Assembly: GCA_026874595.1 (NCBI GenBank)
Contig: CM049309.1
Coordinates: forward strand, 8,767,076 to 8,831,075
DNA from: Sipunculus nudus
Taxonomy: Eukaryota > Annelida > Sipuncula > Golfingiida > Sipunculidae
DNA length: 64,000 bases
Reading direction: 5' to 3'
The notes under the pieces are model-generated. The model ran no database searches. It was not told the DNA's origin and was given only the letters and a program-made list of their open reading frames with translations. Positions 11,965-22,499 of this stretch are shown piece after piece. Both the position numbers and the translations under genes were made by a program. Position 1 is the stretch's first letter, and each line of letters starts with the position of its first letter.

Positions 11965-12960
11965 TAAACAAGTGACCATGGGTCACGACGCTCAGCTGAC
12001 TATCATAGCATTTTAACTAATGTAGCCCAAGGGTGGGATTTGAATGCGATTGCTGTCATTTGACAGTCTAAAAAATAATACTAAAAACATAATTTAAACA
12101 GAAAATAACATAGGTAAGGACCCCCAGTCTTCTCTCATCATTCTTCTCTCAGTCATTGCTCTAATGTGGCAGTCTCAAAAATAGAGGGACAATATACGAA
12201 ATATAGGAGAAAATAAGACCAGATAACGCCACCAATCTTCAAAAACTTAAAAATTTAATCATTACCCAGTAACATTAGAGGTTTCAGGTCACCAGATAAA
12301 ACCACAATTGAAAAAGCCATACTATTGTGGTCATTTTATGGTATCAAATGTGGAGGAATGTTTGAAAACAGAAAAAAAAATTAATAGAGGTGGCACCACC
12401 AGCTTTCAGCAACTAATGAAACTTGACATGATCAATGATCAGACGAGATTTAGGACACTAGATGAAACAACGCCATTGATGTAATTTGGTAGTAATAAAA
12501 TTAAAGGGGTGGGGGGGGGGGGGTTGTGATGTATGAAAATATTTTTAAAAAATCAGGTTGCGCCACCAGTCTTAAGGAACAGATAGAATAAGTCATAATC
12601 ATAAAACACAATGCAGGTTCCAGGACGCTATAGTTGGACCCTCAGTTGAGAAAATGATATGCGATTGCTATCATCTGGCAGTTTCAAATTACATTTGAAA
12701 GAGCGCCAAAAAAATTTAAAAATATAAAGGTGTGCCATAATTTTTTTTTCCAAATGATGAAGCTGTCTATGCATGGTCAATTAACAAAGCAAAATTCATG
12801 GCGATCTATGCAATTATTATTGGGGGGGGGGGGGGGCTCCCAACCAAATATTAATTTTCTGGCGACCTCTGAATTAGGCAACTAAGAATCGCTCAAAATA
12901 ACCTGAAATACACTGTATGATATTATTTTATATTAGGTATTTTAAATGCTAACATAGCTG
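11965..12960 (+). repeat. Copy of the GTGACC..GGGTCA..CGCTCAGCTGAC dispersed repeat
   Basis: It begins AGTGACCATGGGTCACGACG then CTCAGCTGAC. The same start is seen at 34555 and 57590, and partly at 828. Inside are GGTGGCACCACC and TTGCGCCACCAGTCTTAAGG, as in the 57.6-59.6 kb block, plus two poly-G tracts near 12508 and 12822. The right boundary is uncertain. Confidence 0.45.
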
Positions 12961-13035
12961 ATCCCCGGTCTGAACTTTTAAGTGGCTCATTACATTGCGT
13001 GCCCATGATTCGCTGATCTACCTGTCATTATTGTA

Positions 13036-14195
13036 TCCGCCAAGCAGAGTTTTGCGGATTCTATGTTTTCAGTCGGACGCCGCCGCCGCCGCCGCTTAGG
13101 TTTCCGGAGAACTCCTCCGTAACCACTGGGCTAATATTTTTGAAATTCGGAATTATGATCGGGTCACATATGAACTGCTGCGCCCTCATTTTTGGTTGAC
13201 CTCTGACCTTTCCTGTCTTCCCTGCGTCCATTGTGCGTCTGTTCTCACACATAAACCCACATATCTCGGGAACCGTTGAACCGATCAGGCTAAAAAGTTT
13301 GCACAAATGTAGCCCTAGGAAAGCTTTATAACATACACTAAAAATGGTGGCGCCACCTGCAAACCATTCTTGCACAGCGTCCAGCTGTCCATCTGTTTTT
13401 TGATAAAACCACTCATATCTCTGCATTGGTTAGACTTATCCACCTGAAATTTTGGCATGTGTATACATCCTGGATAGCTTTCTTGATTTTATGACAGGTG
13501 GCGCCAACTACATTCACGTTAACGCTGCAGACATCCAAGCTCATATCTCGGGAACCGTTTGACCGAAATTTTGCATGTGTATAGATCTCACATAGCTCTT
13601 TATCACACGCAAAATTAGCGGCGCTACCTGCAACCATTTTTGCACAGCTTCCGTCTGTTTGTCAGGCGTGGGATAAAATAACTCATATCTCGGCAGTAGT
13701 TTGACATATCTGACTAAAATTTTGAATGTAATAAATCTTGGATAGCTTTCTCGAGTGTGTGGCAGGTGGCGCCACCTACATTTATGTTTACGCTGCAAAC
13801 ATTCAGGCTTATATCTCAGGATTGGTTTGATATATCCCCCTGAAATTTTGAACGTGTATAGATCTCACATAGCTCTTAATCATACACAAAATTGGTGGCG
13901 CCACCTGCCACCATTTTGGCACAGTGTCCCTCTGTTTGTCTGCTGTGGGATAAAATCCCTCAAATACAAGTAGTGGTTTGACTAAAATTTTGCATAGTTA
14001 TACAACTTGGACAGCTTTCTGGATTTTGTGGTAGGTGGCGCAACTTACATACACATTTCGGCTGCAGACATCCATGCTAAAATGCAACACACCTCACTCT
14101 ATTTCCCCTTGCCACTTAATCCATGCCTCTTTTCATTCGTCCCACTCATATTTCGGCGTATACACGCAGTCGCTTGTCGACTACCCGTATTCTAA
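13036..14195 (+). mobile_element. Helentron-like element, second copy
   Basis: Opposite orientation to the 5883-7462 copy. It begins TCCGCCAAGCAGAGTTTTGC after host A and ends with the GTCGCTTGTCGAC hairpin, CCCGTATTCTAA and then host T. It carries several diverged units with GGTGGCGCCACC and a (GCC)n-rich stretch near 13080. Open frames in it are not genes. Confidence 0.65.
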
Positions 14196-15599
14196 TTGTC
14201 AAGAAATCCTTTATTTGTCATATTTAAGGTCTTTTAAGAGATCATCTATTTAATATATTAAGGTGTTATAGAAGAAAATCATTAACTTGTTATTACTTTA
14301 AGAAACATGGTACTTCTTGTATAGTTGACCTTGGGTCAAGATCAGTATGCAGTACTCAGGGTTCTTTAATGTGACAAATGTGTATAACAGCCAGCAAGCT
14401 TTGTTTACGTGTACAGCGGAGACACAGAGTCAGGGGTTAAACTTGCCCTGGGACAGTGCTGTCTGTCCAAGAAAAGCCAGGTCAGACAATGGACAAGTGG
14501 GTGTAGCCTTGAAGTGTCGGGGACAGCATGAGTTTCTTCAGTACTTGCCAGATTGTAACAGAGAGAAGGTGGTTCCAGACAAGCATAAGAAATAAAATAA
14601 TACCGGTGACCGCAAGTTACTCAGGACATCAAAATGGAATACCGGACTTTGTAAAATACCTGGGAATAAGAAGAAGTATGATGATATAGTGGAACCTTGT
14701 GCTATTTTTATATGAAACATTGATCAGCCCAGGTTAATAGACCTAATATAAGAATTATGCATAACAGCGTGGCTAGCCATGAAGATTCAGTGTACACAAA
14801 AACTCTACTTTGATAATAAGGGAAGTGACAATTTAGTGGAGAAAAAGTGAACTTGAACGATATTCGTGACGTGTGCATTAAAGGAACTTATTTAAGAAGA
14901 TCAACCAAGAGGAAAGACTTTATTTGTTTGAATGGACTTTGTATTGTTTTATTTGGACGATTACAAATCGTAAGTAGAAACTCATTGATACTGTTTGATT
15001 GATTATTGGTATAATGATTTGTTCTGTGTGTCTCATGTGATGCTGGAGTTGGCATAATTATAGAATGTATTATTGTTATATTTTTATATAAATAGTTAGA
15101 TTTGTACATTGGATTTGTTTGTTATTTATCATCCTTAATCGCTGCGAAAGACATAGTCACTTAAATAAACAATGAACTTAAAATTATCTTATATACACAC
15201 ATATTTGTGACACTAATCAAATGTGCAGTTTATCTATTCATACTATACTACTAGCTGAAAAGATAATGACCGGGTGTCACTAAAAATCGGAAATAAAAAA
15301 TGTTATTGCTTGATCAAAGCATGTAGAATAAAAAAGAAAGCCTGTACATTTCATTTGTTATTATGTATATAATCCTATTCAAATCGTAAATATTGAGTAA
15401 CATATTTTTTAACCTTGGCCCAAAAGTCGCCACCGATAAAGACTTTCAGTGTGAGGCTGCACGGGAGCTGGGATTTACTGCCTTAGGTTCAAAAAAAGCT
15501 GTTGGAGGGCCCGGGCCTGGCTTAGACCTCTTCTGACGGGGGAGAAAGATCCCGGATCTTTTGTATGTACTTTTACTTACAGGAGAATTATTTCTGGGA
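14196..15599. other. Unassigned intergenic DNA
   Basis: No recognisable gene. An 82-codon open frame at 14347-14595 lies in slightly GC-richer DNA but has no recognised motif. A GC-rich patch at 15430-15560 gives only low-complexity translations. Confidence 0.4.
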
Positions 15600-15845
15600 A
15601 CCACAAATACGCCCCTTAACTCTGAGAATATATGTAGCAGTGACCTGATTTCAGGTTTCAATGGCATGTGAGATATGTCAAGGACTTTCTTGGATATGAG
15701 TAAGAAGTTTTAAGGTCAAATGGTTACGATTAGTGCCCTGTTAACGGACAGCCGGACTGGAAGGCCGGGCGACTAGAAAACAGGACGGATGACGGATAAA
15801 GCATTACCGCTGTAGCTCAGCTGATCATAGTCAGCTGAGATAAAA
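15600..15845 (+). repeat. Fragment of the GACCTAATTTCAGGTTTC repeat family
   Basis: It contains GTGACCTGATTTCAGGTTTC, then ACGGACAGCCGGAC, and a TAGCTCAGCTGATCATAGTC AGCTGAGATAAAA tail. The same order of motifs is seen at 2195-2375 and, repeatedly, at 57.8-59.6 kb. Confidence 0.55.
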
Positions 15846-16322
15846 GTGATGGGGTCCCAGATTTATGGATGGACGCTAATCGAAAATGATTGTAGCTGGC
15901 GCCACTAACCTTGTATATGAGATATCAAAGCTCTAGTGACATGCAAACTTTCAGGCGGATTCGTCAAAACATTACTGAGATAAATGCAGGGATGTATTCT
16001 ACGAATATATGTGGCGCCACCTGTCATGTATGCAAGACAGCTATCCAAAATGGATGGACATGGCAATATCTTCTGAGAGATATATATAAATAAACACACC
16101 TGCGACATGGGCAATTATTACTGAAAAAGACGTACACATGCATGGACCGTTCACGACAAGGGCCACGGATCTTTATAGACACCATTTCACAAGGTATCCG
16201 TTAAAAATGCCGTGTTTCAGAAAGATCGGTCAAGAGAAGTTTCAGAGAAGTTTCTCGGAAACGAACGCGGCGGCGAAACTCGGTTGAAAACATAATATTC
16301 GCAAGCTCTGTTTCGGCGAATT
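15846..16322 (-). mobile_element. Helentron-like element, truncated copy
   Basis: It keeps the GGCGCCAC-containing units and the 5' terminus (on the minus strand ATTCGCCGAAACAGAGCTTGC). The hairpin end is missing, so it is a truncated and diverged member of the family. Confidence 0.5.
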
Positions 16323-16406
16323 CAATGATAAGTTTTATAATTAACCGAGACATATATAGCATGCATGCCATTAGTCTTTGGCCTCAGTATCAGTGTGTGT
16401 GTGTTT

Positions 16407-16692
16407 GGGGGGGGGGGGGGGGGGGTGGAGGTTTCTCCCGAGAATAAAAAAATCCTATTAATGGAGGATCTTGGCGTGGTCCCCAAAAGGCGATATTCCG
16501 TATAAACGTTGCCGTACACGTCTCTCCACAGATATCGATTCTCGCTTGGGTTCGGCCCTTCGAGTAGGCCTACCATCGTTTCACATCCTAACGCCTTTAT
16601 CGAACCCAATAGCGTACCTAAGAGGAGGGGGGGGGGGGGGGGTGGCAGAGGCGGTACGCCGAGGGCAGTACATTTTTTTTGGGGGGGGGGGG
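16407..16692 (+). repeat. Cluster of long poly-G tracts
   Basis: Three G runs of roughly 12-18 bases near 16407, 16628 and 16680 within 290 bp. They can form G-quadruplexes and are prone to length error in sequencing. The overlapping open frames are low complexity (poly-Gly/poly-Pro). Confidence 0.7.
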
Positions 16693-17513
16693 CGGCATTT
16701 CGGGGAATTAGTATAATGAAGTAGCATGAGGAGTTCCTCAAAATGTACAAATTTGTTTTTTTTTAAGATTGGTGAGAAAATTTAAATATTTGGTGTTTTT
16801 GGCTGTGTGTCCAGTTTCAAGTATTATCATTATAGCTCGGCAGTGGAACCAACAAATTTGGCAAATGATTTGCGAACAGTCTCTTTTGAGGCAAGCTTTG
16901 CAAGAAGATACATACAGATCTGTTGTTATTCTTTATTAGATCAGCGGTCTTGCAATATCAGAACGATATCGATAATCAAAACAGTCATGCAAAGGCGTGC
17001 ATTTCAGGGTCATCTACGTTACAGAAATCCCCAGGGGACACTAACGAGGGGAGAACCCTATAGCTACCATGCATGCGGAGGAGCAATGGCCCCTGGTGGT
17101 GGGGTGTCTGTCTCTCACATTGTGCGAAAAATATTATGACGAATAATGTTATCTTTCCTGAGAATGTATTAAGAGTTCCCACTCTTGAACTCTCGAATTT
17201 CCCCAAAATTTTATGATATTTAAGCAACCAGAAATGCCCTTTTTATGATTCCCAAAACTCTAACAACAGTCTCGTTAAAACACAAACGTTTACACCATAT
17301 CGTGAATATATGAATCCCCTTAGCAGCTATATGCCACACGTTCAGTATTAAGTATCAGGGTTACTTTTTAAAATTCAAAACTTAAATAAAGATATATATT
17401 TGCCTGTATACTTAACCGTTTAATGATCCACTTTATATTCCTACGGACAATTTATACCTACAGACAATTTATGTATATTTTGTTACAAATCAATTTTAAG
17501 TTAATATATAAAA

Positions 17514-17517
<4 letters not shown>

Positions 17518-17581
<64 letters not shown>
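17518..17581. repeat. (TA)n microsatellite
   Basis: About 64 bp of uninterrupted TA dinucleotide. Confidence 0.95.
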
Positions 17582-17582
<1 letters not shown>

Positions 17583-18602
17583 CGTGAAGACGAAAGTATA
17601 AGTGCCTTGCTTGCTGCAGTAGCACGTATATCACTGCATGCAGTTCTTTTAGGTGTAGCGTCTGTCAGGTGCGAAAACAAGAGGTGGAATTATAGAAGTG
17701 ACAGGGTATTTATATCCTACAGTGTAATTTCATTCTAGTTACAACTTATTGTTTTCTTTACACTTCATAATCAAATATACTTGTTTGAAGTAAAAGCGAT
17801 CTTTTTTTTACATTAGCAAAGATATGACTGCTCTTTAATGTGTGGCGAAGGAATTCCCTGCTATTGAATTCATCCATATACTTGATTTCAACTAAATGCC
17901 TATATAACAAGGAAATTTGACATGATATGTTTCCATATGTTGTCCAGTTTTGTAATGTTTTGTTAGAAGGGTGGCAATTTCTAAGACCAATCCGGGCGGC
18001 AACAAGGCTATAGGTATACGCCGCTGATCGAACCCTAACAGGTTTAATTCTCCTATTTTCTCAAAACCACTCAAGAGGGCTGCCATTTTGCGTATATAGA
18101 CACTATACACACCCGAATGTACATTTTAGCTATACATATATAGTCTGTTAAATACAGCCTTCCGAGCTATAGGACTCATATTCCGTGAGGCCTTCACTTG
18201 CTTTTTTCGGCACTGTTCGGGCGCCTTAACTATCACCGATTCGAATCACGTATATAGTGCTCGGCTAATAGGCATAAATATGCATGCAAGTATATATTTT
18301 TACAGTATACTGCACGAATGAAAAGCCCATTAAACATATAAATGTCCCTTGAAACAAATTATTCGACATACCGTTAATAAGACCTTTGTCTCTTTAACAA
18401 AACGGCTGCTTCTTTTTTTATTTCCTTTGTCGACTATCACATCAAGCGTGGTTATATCTCGTTTACGATATACATTTACCTGTGTATATAAGGATAGCTC
18501 ATTAGTATAATGAATGTTGAATACGAGGTCCATTTATAATCGAAAAGAACTCAGCCTGCCGTTAGATATCTGTGTTTAAACTTTATATTAATAGAGAATT
18601 TT

Positions 18603-18604
<2 letters not shown>

Positions 18605-18639
<35 letters not shown>
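18605..18639. repeat. (TA)n microsatellite
   Basis: About 35 bp of TA dinucleotide. Confidence 0.9.
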
Positions 18640-18642
<3 letters not shown>

Positions 18643-19026
18643 ACTACGATGAATACATATTTTGTGATGGACCAAGCATTATATGGTGTAGTCAAGAACG
18701 TGTAATTCGATACCAAAACCTTGAGACCATGCATATATTTAACCATTCAATGCATGTCATCTATACTTCCTTATACCAGTGCAATAAATTCCTGGCATAC
18801 AAATGAAAAATTCAACAAGCACATATATACAATATCTTTGTATAGGGGTTAAACAAAGAGCAAACAACACATTTATATCTTGTAAAGTGCTTTTATGTAA
18901 CAAAACCGCAGCGCATATAGAAATGTAAAAACAAGATAATCGGTGCTGCAACCAAATAAAATGACGAAATGAAGATCTGATATTTGGTTATATGCGTTTA
19001 CTGGCTGGGCAGTTTATATGCCTTAT

Positions 19027-19029
<3 letters not shown>

Positions 19030-19067
<38 letters not shown>
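19030..19067. repeat. (TA)n microsatellite
   Basis: About 38 bp of TA dinucleotide. Reads as Tyr-Ile repeats in open frames, which are not genes. Confidence 0.9.
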
Positions 19068-19069
<2 letters not shown>

Positions 19070-19147
19070 GCTGAGAGACCATTTTGTGTTTGTTATAATG
19101 GATTGTGGTGTTTAGTTTTTCGTGTGTCCGCAAGGCGGCGCTTGTGT

Positions 19148-19405
19148 TTAATTCCTAGAATTACCGGGAATCCATGTTTGGCTCATGGCAGCTGGCATGG
19201 CAACGGGAAGACCCTGAGTGCGCAGACGCCAGGCATTATGAAAATCGATGGCGATGTGTAGCTGAGGGTTCTGGCCACGTTCAGCGCTCATATCATTAAC
19301 CCAGAGCCCATGCAGCCTGCCGGGAAACATCATCGGGCTGAAATATCCGAGCACCAGGAAACGAACGAACAGCAATCCTAGAACCGGTAGGTAAGACAAA
19401 TCCAT
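19148..19405 (-). CDS. Weak candidate small secreted peptide
   Basis: An 85-codon open frame in a GC-richer island. The start has a good Kozak context (AACATGG) and a signal-peptide-like beginning (MDLSYLPVLGLLFVRFLVLG). The rest has no recognised motif, no Cys pairs and no clear dibasic sites. It could equally be chance, or part of an unspliced non-coding RNA. Confidence 0.15.
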   Translation of the reverse strand: MDLSYLPVLGLLFVRFLVLGYFSPMMFPGRLHGLWVNDMSAERGQNPQLHIAIDFHNAWRLRTQGLPVAMPAAMSQTWIPGNSRN

Positions 19406-20458
19406 GTTTTCCTATAACTACTGTCATATAAATGTTAAATGCGTCATTTGTTGAACACACATGGTCAAGAAAATAGTCGGATTGGTTAATCGTATACCAT
19501 GTTTTGGTTAACGCCCATGCGAAGCCACCCATAAGTTGATGATACAACATTACGATGCACGCGTGCAAACTGACGTATCCCTAAATCCGTACAGGAATTG
19601 AGAAAGATTTATGATTTTACTATCTGCGAAAATTTATCATCTTCTCCATAGAACCTCGGAGATACTCATAAAAAGCCAATCAGCTGTTTCTATTATTATA
19701 TCTTGCGCCGATCAATATGTTTATCTCGGAATAGTAAAGACTCCCTGTGGGTGCCAGGCTGCAAGCTACGTTGTATGTCTCTTGGCTTGATGTTTTATAA
19801 CGCCATATCCCAAAGCTCATCTTTGACGTTTGACTCTACAAGTGCACCTGCTCACTGGAAATGGCCCGTTTAAAATAATGTAACTCCTTTACTAATTATC
19901 CTGATTGGCTAGCTCCAAACTACATTGTAGCGGTATTTGACCCTTCGAAACGCATATTTGAGGGCTTATGCGTTTCTTATATTACGTTCTATTTATAATT
20001 ATTTTTTTTTTGCCATCGGAATGGTAATTATATATCAATTATAGAGATCGGATTAATCTCATCTGTTATTTTAAAAATACGATCGTAAATATAGTCATAT
20101 TTGTTTATATTAAGTTTTAGTGATCTAATTTGAAATCTTTGAAATCATCACACATGCTTAGTTCACTTATGAATATTTCGAATTTCAAAACGTTTAACTG
20201 TACAACAATCCATACAAGGATATTGTATAAAACACGGGAAACCTACAGTTTTGAAGAATACATGAGAATATGAAAATACGTTAATAAATATAAATACATA
20301 AAAATATATTTATATATAGAACGATGCAGTTGCCGTTTAAGACCCGTTTGTACTAATCACACCGTGCCGGATACCCTCATTGCAAAGTAAGACAGTAAAT
20401 AGCGGTAAATTTTATGTAAATCGTGACAGGTGACGGGCTTTCCATGGCAACAGTTCTG

Positions 20459-20487
20459 TATATATAAGACTTAAGGTAGGAACCTCA
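20459..20487 (+). promoter_or_regulatory. Core promoter of gene A (TATA + Inr)
   Basis: TATATATAAG at 20459-20468 is followed by TCACATC, a full match to the YYANWYY initiator, with A+1 at 20487. The TATA start is 26-28 bp upstream of +1, the standard spacing. A strong donor follows 50 bp downstream. Confidence 0.55.
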
Positions 20488-20536
20488 CATCTGCCGGCCC
20501 TGTCTTACTTCGAGATTAACCTCGAACAAGGCCAAG
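20487..20536 (+). other. Gene A exon 1 (5' UTR)
   Basis: Predicted non-coding exon from the Inr to donor GCCAAG|GTAAGG. It contains no ATG. Its 3' end (GATTAACCT ... CCAAG|GTAAGG) resembles the predicted gene B leader exon (GATTTAACCT ... CCAAG|GTAAGG at 38546-38575). Splicing to 27195 or 27231 is inferred. Confidence 0.5.
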
Positions 20537-22499
20537 GTAAGGTCAATGAATGATCTCAGCTGACCTGACCACGGCACGTGCCCCCATAGAAACAGATGGT
20601 TCTCGTCTGCTGCGGAGAGCAATCATTGAAGAGGTGTTCACTACCGTTCGGAACAATTCCAATTTCTCGTTTAATTACACCGTGCAAACGGGGCACCTGC
20701 AAACAGTATTTGTGTTGATAACGATAAGAAAACAGTCCAGTAAGCACCCTTTGATCACCCACACTTGTATGTTAACATGCGGAAGTATACGTACCAAATG
20801 GGGAAATATAAACATTACCATGTGTGCAAGCTCAGTGAGGCGGAGTGATTTAGAAAAGTCCACGTCTTTTTATCAATCAAGTCAACGCTTTCCAAATCTC
20901 ATAATATTTTTGTATAGCACACTTGCCTATAAAAGTTTACTAATATAGATTTTAACCTGAATCCATTTACTAGCAGTAAAAAATCTATTTATTTTTTTCT
21001 CAACAAAAAAAAAATGAGGTTGTGTGATTTGTTAAAAGCTTTCAGCACATCTATGAGCATTGTCAAACAGCGGTGACGTCAGCCAAAGGAAACCCGTGAC
21101 TAAAATATTTAATTCTCAACAAAGACTTTGGATTCTGATACTGTCTGCACCAAATTACCAGGGAAGAATAAAAGCAATTAACATGTATTGTAATTATTAA
21201 GTCGTTTCTAAATTTTGTTCGTGCCGTCACACTTCGCTTTAGCAAATTACATCAGGGCCAAGTCTCGATCTGTTCTTGATGCAATGCTCGCATAACATAA
21301 CAAACCCACATGCATTACCTGTTGCATTCAGTGTAACTACCAAAAAATGAAATAATGAGAGAAATCCTTTACCCTTAGATTAATTTCCCTCCTCTCTATA
21401 AGGACTGACTTTTATTTAGGACTGATAAAAATTATTGAAATTAAATTTAAAGCTCCTGTTAACATTAAAATATACAAATTCATACATCAAAAGTATACAT
21501 GAGAGCCCACATGTTTTTATCGCATGCACTTATTTTATATTCGGTCCTATCTACCCCTTTGACGAAAAAGTCTCCCTTAAATAATCACCACCCCCCCCCC
21601 CCCCCCCATGTCGTAAAATATAGTTGAAATTTATTAAAATGAATCATTTTTTTTCCTCATTCCAACTTCATCTTCATTTAAGCCTGGTGATTGAAACAAT
21701 AATGCCAAAAATATCTATGAGGTCGTTACTAGCTGCTGAACTTACTTTCTTTCAGTCAAATGAAAACATAGCGCTAACATTGTGTCAGAAGCCTTTAGGG
21801 ATTTCATAAATGTTATAATTGTCGTTTATGTTGAAATCGAGGGGCCATTGACTCCATCGACTACATGCATGTGCACATGCATGTAGATATATATTTTAAT
21901 TAGAGTCAATTCCATCACCCATTGTTTCAACGTCAGGGGTATACAGGGGGACATGCCAACCCCCGCTTTATCTTTTAGGGGAAAAAACACATTATTTTCC
22001 GAATTTGGAGATAAATTTATCAATCAGTATATTTTTCAAATATTTCATTCTGCATCTCATATTGAGAAAGTTAAGAATAATGCATTTCATTCTGCATCTC
22101 ATATTGAGAAAGTTAAGAATAATGCACATAAGTACTTCATTGAATTAGCATAATAGTATAATAGCATGATAGCCATGTTCTTGAATGTTCAAATCTAATG
22201 TAAATTATTTATAATATTGTCCTGAAAATTGAATTTTTTGTTTAATAATGAAGTTTTATGTATTTCACAATAAAAAAAGTAGTGATCGAAGAAAATTATC
22301 ATATTTTCAGTGATTTTGTCTGGGAAGTCGGGGGGGGGGGGGTGTCCGGAGAATTTCAGCGGCTGTCCTTATTGGGGGGGGGGGGGGAGGGCTGCCGGTA
22401 TTCCTTTATTTGGTTTATCTACCTCACATTGTTGATCAATTAGAATAGGCCAGTAACTTCGGCGACATGAAAGCCCGAATATAAGGCGCTTCAATCCAT

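Larger units (their letters stand above)
16750..20458. other. Intergenic region upstream of gene A
   Basis: AT-rich DNA with (TA)n arrays at 17518-17581, 18605-18639 and 19030-19067. A GC-richer island at about 19130-19400 holds the weak minus-strand open frame listed separately. Nothing else is supportable. Confidence 0.5.

Noticed and set aside
15446-15667. 73-codon minus-strand frame sharing EIRSLL with a frame at 58650-58862
   Set aside because: The shared residues come from a dispersed repeat (GACCTRATTYCAGGTTTC family), not from a gene.
16322-16750. 142-codon proline-rich frame
   Set aside because: Created by poly-G tracts read on the minus strand; no codon structure.
18992-19261. Frames with long Tyr-Ile runs here and at 25976-26200, 33174-33383 and 33923-34192
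   Set aside because: Translations of (TA)n microsatellites.
19110-19300. Plus-strand translation ...IMKIDGDV resembling the start of metabotropic glutamate receptor ligand domains
   Set aside because: The similarity stops at an in-frame TAG after eight residues and does not resume in any frame.
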